The notes under the pieces were generated by a model. It was not told the DNA's origin. It made no database searches and was given only the letters and a program-made list of their open reading frames with translations. Of a stretch of DNA of 64,000 nt, positions 48,799-56,911 are shown in pieces. Position numbers and translations under genes: made by a program. Every line of letters begins with the position of its first letter. Within the stretch, counting starts at the first letter, position 1. This DNA comes from Costus lasius (taxonomy: Eukaryota; Streptophyta; Magnoliopsida; Zingiberales; Costaceae): contig CM050451.1 of the NCBI GenBank assembly GCA_027563935.2, positions 102,141,565 to 102,205,564 of the forward strand, read 5' to 3'.

Positions 48799-51700
48799 CT
48801 AATGGTTGAGAAATCTCAAACCCATATTGTTATAGTGCTTCTCATGCTTCTGCTGCGCCAGAGGCTTTGTAAGCGGGTCAGCTAGATTGTCATCTGTATG
48901 AACCTTGCAGAGCTTGATGTCTCCTCGATCAATGATTTCACGGATCAGGTGAAACCTTCTCTGTATGTGCATGGACTTCTGGTGTGACCGTGGTTCCTTC
49001 GCTTGTGCAATCGCTCCAGTGTTATCATAAAAGATAACCAATGGATCTGCACTCGAAGGAACGACACCAAGTTCCTGAACGAACTTACGAATCCAAACTA
49101 CCTCCTTTGATGCCTCTGAGGCTGCAACATACTCGGCTTCTGTTGTGGAATCAGCAACAGTTGATTGTTTGAAACTCTTCCACACCACTGCTCCTCCATT
49201 CAAGCTAAAAACATAGCCTGATTGCGATCGAAAATCGTCTTGGTCAGACTGGAACGAAGCATCAGTATATCCTTCAATACTGAGCTCTTCCTGACCTCCA
49301 TAAATCAAGAACATATCTTTGGTTCTCCGAAGATATTTCAAAATGTTCTTGACTGCAATCCAGTGTGCCTTCCCTGGATTACCTTGGAACCGACTGGTCA
49401 CGCTTAACCCGTAAGCGACATCTGGGCGAGTACACAACATCGCATACATGATGGACCCAATAGCCGAAGCATAAGGCGTATTGTCCATCTCATCTTTCTC
49501 AGACTGTGTTTGAGGACACTGGCTCTTTGAAAGATTCAGACCATGTATGACTGGAAGATATCCTCTTTTAGAATTTTCTAAATGGAATCTCTCCAGGACC
49601 TTATCGATGTAAGTACTCTGGCACAGCCCGAGAAGCTTACTAGATCTATCTCTATAGATCTCCACACCTAATATATAGGCTGCTTCTCCCAAATCTTTCA
49701 TCTGGAAACATTTTCCTAACCATGCCTTGACTGCATGCAGCTCAGGAATATCATTTCCAATGATTAAAATATCATCGACGTAGAGGACTAGGAAAGTAAT
49801 CACGCTCCCACTAAACCTTTTATATACACACGGGTCATCTTCATTTTTGATGAAACCAAATTCAGAAACTGATTCATCAAAATGAATATTCCAGCTTCTC
49901 GATGCTTGTTTTAGTCCATAAATGGACTTCTTTAATTTGCATATTTTATGACGTTCTGATGGGTTGATGAAACCTTCAGATTGTGTCATATACACATCCT
50001 CTTCCAGTTTTCCGTTAAGGAAAGCGGTTTTCACATCCATTTGCCAGATCTCATAATCAAAATATGCTGCTATCGCGAGAATAATTCGAATGGACTTGAA
50101 CATGGCTACAGGAGAGAAAGTTTCATCATAATCTATCCCGTAGATTTGTTTGAAACCTTTCGCAACTAGCCTGCCCTTACAGGTAACCACGTTACCATCC
50201 ATGTCTTTCTTCTTTTTGAAGATCCACTTACAGCCTATAGGGATTACTCCCGGCGGCGGATCAACCAAATCCCAGACTTGGTTATCTGACATGGAGTCCA
50301 TCTCGACTCGCATAGCTTCAATCCATCTTGCTGACTCCGGTCCACTGACCGTATCCGCATAAGTGAGGGGTTCATCATAAATGATGTAGACTCCGTCATA
50401 GCGCTCAGGCTGACGACGAATCCTTCCCGATCTACGCGGTTCCCATGATGTCTGAGCCTCAGGTTGAACATTAACCTGATCTATTGGCTCAGGCTCATCC
50501 AACTGTGCTTGACTACTTTGTCCCTCTTCTGGAATTTCATCCAGCTTTATTTCTCTCCCACTGGCCTCTTGCAGAAGAAATTCCTTCTCAAGAAAAATAG
50601 CCGTTCGAGCAACAAATACTTTATTCTCCTTGGGATCGTAGAAATAATAACCCTTAGTTTCTTTAGGGTATCCGACAAATGTGTATTTATTAGATCTGCT
50701 CTCCAGTTTCCCAGAAGCGAGCTTTTTGACATAAGCCTCGCAACCCCAGATTTTGATAAATGTCAAGCTCGGATGTTTCCCATACCATAACTTATATGGT
50801 GTCTTTGAAACGGCCTTGGATGGCACTCGGTTTAGCACCTTTGCAGCTATATCCAGTGCAAATCCCCAAAAGGAGTAAGGTAGAGTAGCCTGACTCATCA
50901 TAGAACGAACCATATCCAATAAGGTTCGATTCCTCCTCTCGGACACACCATTCCATTGCGGTGTTCCTGGTGGAGTGAGCTGTGAGATGATCTCACACTC
51001 CTTCAGATAGTCAGTAAACTCACGACTCAAGTATTCTCCACCTCGATCTGATCAAAGTGCCTTGATATTTCAGCCTAACTGATTCTGTACTTCATTTTTG
51101 AATTCCTTGAACTTGTCAAAAGATTCACTCTTATGTCTCATTAAATAGACATAACCATACCTACTGAAATCATCAGTAAAAGTAATGAAGTATGAATAGC
51201 CACCCCTGGCATGTTTACTAAATGGCCCACACACATCACTGTGAATAAGGTCAAGTAAACCTGAAGCCCTTTCACCTTTATTAGTAAAAGGAGTCTTCAT
51301 CATCTTACCCATTAAACAAGGTTTGCATGTATCAAGCTCCTCATAGGAGAATGATCCCAGCAGTCCATGGTCATGCAACCGCTTAATGCGCTTCTTGTTA
51401 ATATGGCCTAGACGACTATGCCATAACAAGGTGCTGTCATCAGCATGCTTGGCTTTCTTATTATCAATTTGTTGTACATAACATTCCATGTCCAACATGT
51501 ATAACCCATTGTTAATCGACCCAGTTGCATATACAATGTTATCAAATGAAATACAGCACTGCGAAGTTTTGCATTCAAATGAATAACCTTTCCTGACAAG
51601 AGCAGGAATAGAGATAATATTCTTTGTTATGCTTGGAAAAATAACAATTGTCAAGTTCTAATACAAATCCAGATGGTAAAGAGATGTGATATTCTCCTAC

Positions 51701-52563
51701 AGCAACAGCAGCAACTCGTGCCCCGTTTCCAACTCGTAGGTCCACCTCATGTTGTCCCACCTGTCTTCTTCTCTTGAGTTCCTGCACATTTGAACAAATA
51801 TGAACTCCACATGCAGTGTCCAACACCCATGAAATAGAAGAAGCAACCATGACTTCAGTCACGAAAATACCTGAGCCAGAAGTGGAAGGCTTGCTTCCCT
51901 TATTCTCTCCTCGGAGCGCTCTACCGTCCATCTTCCAGTGACCCAGCTGGCCATAATGGAAGCATCTGTTGTCCTTTGACCGCTTCATCTTTTGTTTCAA
52001 AGCCTTGTTGCAGCTCTTGATAGGGGTTTTGCCCTTCTTCCCCTTCTTCTTATTCCAGAAGGAACCATCAAGACAGAGGATGAAGGCTTTCCCGTCTCAA
52101 GAGTCTGCTCTGTGGTGCAGAGCATATTCAGTAATTCTGCCGGAGTACAGTCGATTTTGTTCATATTGAAATTAATAATGAACGCATCGAAAGAAGCTGG
52201 AAGAGACTGCAAGATGATGTCTACAACAAGTTCTTGATTGATGGTATGACCTAGTTTCTCTAGAGCTTCTTTGTACCCAATCATCTTGAGTACGTGAGCT
52301 CCCACTGGACTCCCTTCAGCCAACTTGCTATGAAAGAAAAGTTTCGTCAAGTTATAGCGTTCTATCCTTGCCTGTGTAGCATACAACAATTTCATATTTG
52401 CTATAATATCAATAGCAGACAAATCCTCATGCTGACGCTGGAGCTCGGGCGTCATTGACGCAAGCATAAGGCAAGCGACATCAGTGTTATCACTGACGTG
52501 CTTTTCATAAGCATCTTTAACCGCCCTTGTGGCGTTCGCAGCGGGTTGAGCTGGCATTGCCGA
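48799..52563 (-). pseudogene. Element D gag-pol, broken and 5'-interrupted
   Basis: On the minus strand this runs from gag codon about 45 to the terminal stop. A 743-codon stretch (51030-48799) covers the end of integrase, reverse transcriptase with YVDD and RNase H. Upstream are TGA at 51054-51052 and TGA at 51072-51070 (both Arg codons elsewhere), a 2-base deletion near 51640 in protease, and a 1-base deletion near 52064 in the linker before the zinc knuckle. The knuckle has lost two cysteines (Tyr and Gly instead). Gag is cut at 52563 by element K after GCCGA. D is more diverged from the others than they are from each other, which fits the oldest, outermost copy. Confidence 0.92.
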
Positions 52564-53375
52564 TGTTGGGGTATGCCCTTAAGGCTAATGTTTGAGGCCT
52601 TGGGTTATTTTCAGTATCATGTATAAACTATAATATGTTTTATAAAGGCAATGGTTGTTATTCAGGTTGTTACATTATCTGCTGCTGTTATGTATACTTC
52701 TGAATAATGTCTCAATGATGTTCAGCTTAGCTGACATTCAGAGTTGTCCTTAGTCGAGATATCTTGGTGAACATGAGACAGCCTTGATATGATTAAGACT
52801 AATATGTGTTCTAATCTTATAGAATGCTTCGAGCATGGAATAAGATTTAGACACATAGGTACATTGGATGTACTGGACTGACCCTACTTAGGATATTCAA
52901 TTGTTTGTCACAATATGGATATTCCTTATAAACAAGCAAGTGGTATATTCCCTCTGACTTGAGATCACTTGTGTTTCTAAATGATGATTGGCATTGTCTT
53001 GAGGTAGTTCAATATCATTTGAAATATAATGGTTAAGGATTATCTTGGATAATGAGCATGAGTCATGTTAGGACACTAGTGATAGATATAGGATTGCCTC
53101 TCCTAGTTGGAGTGTGATGTTCATAAGGGGCCCCCTAGATGAGATGGTTGAGAAAGTGCATGGCCATACCCAGATGACTATGTTCATCTGATCTAACCAT
53201 TCTCATCATGTTGGAATTACAGGCTTGACACGCTTGTCCAATGAGAACGTCCAGTGGCAAAGGGATCATCTATACCGAGTGAATTGGATTCACACTTGTG
53301 CTATGGTTTGGGTGTAGTCTTGGAAGACTCTTTCCTTCATATTGGGAGACAGTGATGTTGCTAGATACCCCTCTC
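52564..53375 (+). repeat. Element K 5' LTR, left part
   Basis: It begins TGTTGGGGTATGCCC immediately after gag of D (GCCGA at 52559-52563 is the likely target duplication; its partner is beyond the window). It is interrupted after CTCTC (53371-53375) by element L. Its copy of the CAGTGA/TCACTG hairpin is already eroded at the point of the L insertion. Confidence 0.9.
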
Positions 53376-55061
53376 TGTTGGGGTATGCCCTTAAGGCTAA
53401 TGTTTGAGGCCTGTGGGAATTTATCTGTATCATGTAATAAACTGTTATGTTTATAAAGGCATGGTTATTATTCAGTTGTTTACATTGTCTGCTGCAATAT
53501 ATGTTCTTCTGAATAATGTCTCAAAGCTGTTCAGCTGGGCTGACATGCTATATGTCCTTAGTCGAGATATCTTGGTGAACATGAGACAGCCTTGATATGA
53601 TTGAGACTAATGTGTGTTCTAATCTTATAGGATGCTTCGAGCATGGAATAAGATGTAGACTCATGGGTACATTGGATGTACTGGACAGACCCTACTAGGA
53701 TGTTCAATTGTTTGTCACAATGTGAATATTCCTTGAATGAGACAAGTGGCACATTTCCTCTGACTTGAGATCACTTGTGTTTTCTAAATGATGATTGTCA
53801 TTGTTTTGAGGTAGTTCAATATCATTTGAAACATAATGATTATAGACTATCTTGGATGGTGAGCTTGAGTCAGGTTAGGGCACTAGTGATAGACATAGGA
53901 TTGCCGTCTCCTTGTTTAAGGAGTGTGATGTTCTAAAGGGGCCCCCCTGGATGAGATGATTGAGAAAGTGTATGGCCATACCCAGGTGACTGTGTTCATC
54001 TGATCTAATCATGCTCGTCATATTGGAGTTACAAGCTTGACACGCTTGTCCAATAAGAACATCCAGTGGCAAAGGACATATGTATGCCTAGTGAAGTTGA
54101 TTCACACTTGTGCTGTTTTTGGGTGTAGTCTTGGAAGACTCTTTTCTTTATATTGGGAGACAGTGATGTGTTGCTAGATACCCCTCACTGATCGTGATAA
54201 CGTGAGTTATCGTTACCGACATTTAAAGGAAACCCTTAGGGTCGCACAATTTGATGATATGGCTTACTTAAGTCAGATCGTGTGGACTGAATTGTTTGGG
54301 TTCAGTTTAAAGGGATTTAATCTCTGATTGTAAGTGAGATCTGGTCTGATCATGTTTGATTGATTAGGGCTTGAGATCGGTAAGCTTCGATCGAGAGAAT
54401 GGATGCTAGATCGGTCAGATCAGGAGCATTAAGAGATCAACGGTCAGATCAAAAGCCTTATGGTTTAATTATGATTTGGGCTAGTTGCTTGGCTTGATTG
54501 GTTCTTAAACCGAACCAATGTGAACCGGCTCACTAAATGAGCGCATGGTTCAAGGGGAGAGGAGTTGACGACATGTTCACTTGGTGTGAACGTTGGGGCG
54601 ATGAGTGGTTACTATTTTTAGTAACCATGATCTCCACTTGGAGAGGGCTCTCGTCCAAATAGAGTATGCTCTATTTTCGCCACTACGGTTTTTTCTCTCG
54701 CCCATATTCCTCTCGACACCGTGTGTGAGTGCGGCGACGCTTGAAGGATAGAGGAGGATTCGGCCAAGAGAGATCGACACCTTATCATTCCCTTTCACTC
54801 GACAAGGACCTCTTGGAACCTTGCTAGCACAAGGAGCACCAAGGGAGATAGCGTCATCATCCTGTGTGTGACGACAAGGAGAAGATCTCATTTGATCTTT
54901 GCTTCCAAGGCGCCATCTTGAAATGGCCATGGTATGAATTCCTTTTCATATTTTAAAGTTGATCATAATACATGTTATGCGATCTTAGAAACCCTCTTCC
55001 GCTGTTTTAAATCCCTTACTTGCGCCTATTAGGGTTTCCTTCCCTCTTTAAGGGACTTTCA
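53376..55061 (+). repeat. Element L 5' LTR
   Basis: It runs from TGTTGGGG to GGACTTTCA. Landmarks are the palindrome AGTCTTGGAAGACT (54127-54140), CAGTGA/TCACTG hairpin (54161-54190), GATAAC/GTTATC hairpin (54196-54211), GCTCA/TGAGC hairpin (54528-54542), a second GTTCAC/GTGAAC hairpin (54575-54591), CTATTTTTAG in GGTTA/TAACC arms (54607-54626), the CTAGCA-loop hairpin (54818-54833) and ATG-GCC-ATG with GTATGA (54923-54937). Confidence 0.95.
54923..54931 (+). other. Candidate coding exon 1 of gag-pol inside the L 5' LTR
   Basis: The three codons ATG-GCC-ATG are followed by the donor-like GTATGA. The same nine bases occur in LTRs A, B, C, F, H, J and K with the Ala wobble base being T, C, A or G and the third codon ATG or TTG. 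Flanking sequence varies more. Without splicing the frame would stop after four codons (M-A-M-V). With splicing to 56891 it is in phase with gag. This is inferred; no RNA evidence is available. Confidence 0.55.
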
Positions 55062-56890
55062 ATTGGTATCAGAGCTAGTTTATCATGCATGTTTTTTTAT
55101 GATTGCTTAATGTTTGATCCATATTTGCGCATATGCCTAGATCTAATTGACATGCGAAAGTTTCATGATATTATGTATCATCTTGCGAAAATACATCCAT
55201 ATGTATGTTTCTATATCTTGCGCATGTTTGATGTCTTGGCGCATTTACAATGTTGTTGGTTTTCTTAAAAACTTAAACACATGCGCGACTCACTATAGAT
55301 CTAAGGCCTTACTGTAAACCCTTTGACGGGTTACTAGGGTTGAAGTCATCCCCTAGGTTAGATCCAACAGTCTGATCAGACCATCTGACAGCCTGAATGG
55401 GTCGACCAGTTAGCACCTTGGCGCAAGCCTATGGTGGCTATAGGTCGACTGCAGACAGGTGTGTAGCGATGTCTGATTGAGACAACTTATGAACACACAT
55501 GAGTTACGCCCGGGGTCACACCCGCTTGCCAGACCTCATTGTGGTTGTTCAGCCCTGGCGCATGCATGGTTGACCTTATGGTCGACTCAAGTCAGTTAGG
55601 ACTTGGTGCATGCAAGGGCAGTGGATCTGACTAGGTTGGATGAGTGGATCCCTAGTAATGGACCGTTGTAAGGTAGTAAGGGCGAATAAGGAAATTAAAA
55701 TTGATCCCATGGGGTTTTTCGAAAATTTTAATTTTTATGGATCACATGATTGCTGATTGGATGCATATGTTTGTCTATTTAGTCTTATGTGGGCTGCCCA
55801 TATTAATTGTGTGCTGTGCTGGGGCCTGCGTGCCTGGGATTTAAAATTGTAAATTAATTATTGTGATCTGCGCATCACATCGCTTTAATTTATAAAATGT
55901 AATTGACCTGCGTGTCAATCTTGTCTAGATAGTTAAATTTGTAATTTAATTAGACAAGAGCACAGAGCACACTTGGCAGAGGCGCATGCAGCTTGTGGCT
56001 GGACCAGGTGGGAGGTCTAGGGTTCGACCCTAGGACCAGGCGCATTTTCCCTGGTGGGCGCACCTCAGCTGCAAATGGCGCTTGGGCCCTGGTTTGGGCC
56101 AGATGAGCAGCAAAAAACCCATGAAGCGCAAGTGAAGACTTAAGTTAGGTTAAGGTCTCACTAGGGCTATGGGCTTTTACCACATAAGATTCATGCTTTC
56201 TTTTATTTATTATTTAAATATTAGAATTGCATGATTAAGTTTATCTTCTGCTATCACCATAGGAATTGCATGATAGTGAAGAAGATAAAAGACCGTGAAA
56301 ATCCAACGCTTAATATCAAGCTCGTAAGCCTTCTGACGCGAAACCTCACTGTTCTGATTATCGTTGGAGCCGTGTTGTACCCACTCAGTGGGCACGTCCA
56401 TCTATCTTCAGAGGGTGTGGGATTACACCTGTGTGTTACAGAGTAGGGATTTATCCCTTCTCGTTGCTCAGCATAGCACATGGTGGTCCAGGGAGTAGGT
56501 CGGGTAAGCTTGACCGTGTAGGCTACATATGTGGCGCATATGGTAGCACATGGAGGCAGCCATCTGTGGGGTCAGAGACTGTGTTGTACCAACTCAGTTG
56601 GCACAGTCTGCTGGATTGCCCAGATGAAGGGGAATCGCACGGGTTGGCGATCGGCAGGGAATGCCTACCGGAGATTAGTGCTTGTACTCTCTGTGCATCT
56701 TATCTCGCCTGAGCGGGACGCGGAGACCAAGTATGAAATCCGGATCCCATCTCACTAAAAGAGTACTACTCTTTCGGGCTGTTTTGCTGGATTTTTCAGC
56801 CAGATAAAATAGTGAGAAAAAGAATCTTTCTTAAGTCCTGATTGATTCTTATACATTGATACTGACCTTGCTGTTCTTGCATTGTTGTAG
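54932..56890 (+). other. Candidate leader intron of element L
   Basis: The interval starts GTATGA in the LTR and ends TTGTTGTAG just before seven open codons that lead into the gag ATG. A branch-like CTGAC lies at 56862-56866, 25 bases from the end. It is 1959 bases long, the same as the matching interval in F. It contains the primer binding site and all leader hairpins, so a spliced RNA would lack them. The in-frame codon immediately before the proposed exon is TAG, so the open frame begins exactly at the acceptor. Confidence 0.55.
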
Positions 56891-56911
56891 ATACCTGCAG
56901 CAACGAACACC
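55062..56911 (+). other. Element L leader with structured RNA motifs
   Basis: Besides the primer binding site, this region holds the palindrome GTCTGATCAGAC (55370-55381), three stem-loops with loop CTGCGN (55823-55834, 55862-55879, 55902-55919), a tRNA T-arm-like hairpin (56017-56033) and two bulged hairpins (56371-56396 and 56580-56605, the second with an extended lower stem). By position these are candidate packaging and dimerisation signals; function is inferred. No protein gene is supported. Confidence 0.75.
55064..55075 (+). promoter_or_regulatory. Element L primer binding site
   Basis: TGGTATCAGAGC, two bases after the LTR, is complementary to the 3' end of initiator-Met tRNA. Confidence 0.92.

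Noticed and set aside
53558..53752. A 64-codon ORF antisense to the LTR, seen at the same place in many LTR copies (also 4593-4787, 20380-20574, 27814-28008, 29988-30182, 38332-38526, 45733-45927, 46445-46639, 60996-61190).
   Set aside because: The LTRs are near-copies of each other, so a shared open frame is expected. Differences between copies are often amino-acid changes, there is no similarity to a known protein, and C and D do not keep it. It is better explained by chance.
54577..54930. A 117-codon minus-strand ORF in both L LTRs (also 62015-62368).
   Set aside because: It is identical only because the two LTRs are nearly identical. It is not open in F, H or A LTRs and no domain is seen.
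56001..56040. A possible tRNA gene in the leader.
   Set aside because: Only a T-arm-like hairpin is visible. I find no acceptor stem, D arm or anticodon arm in a consistent layout.
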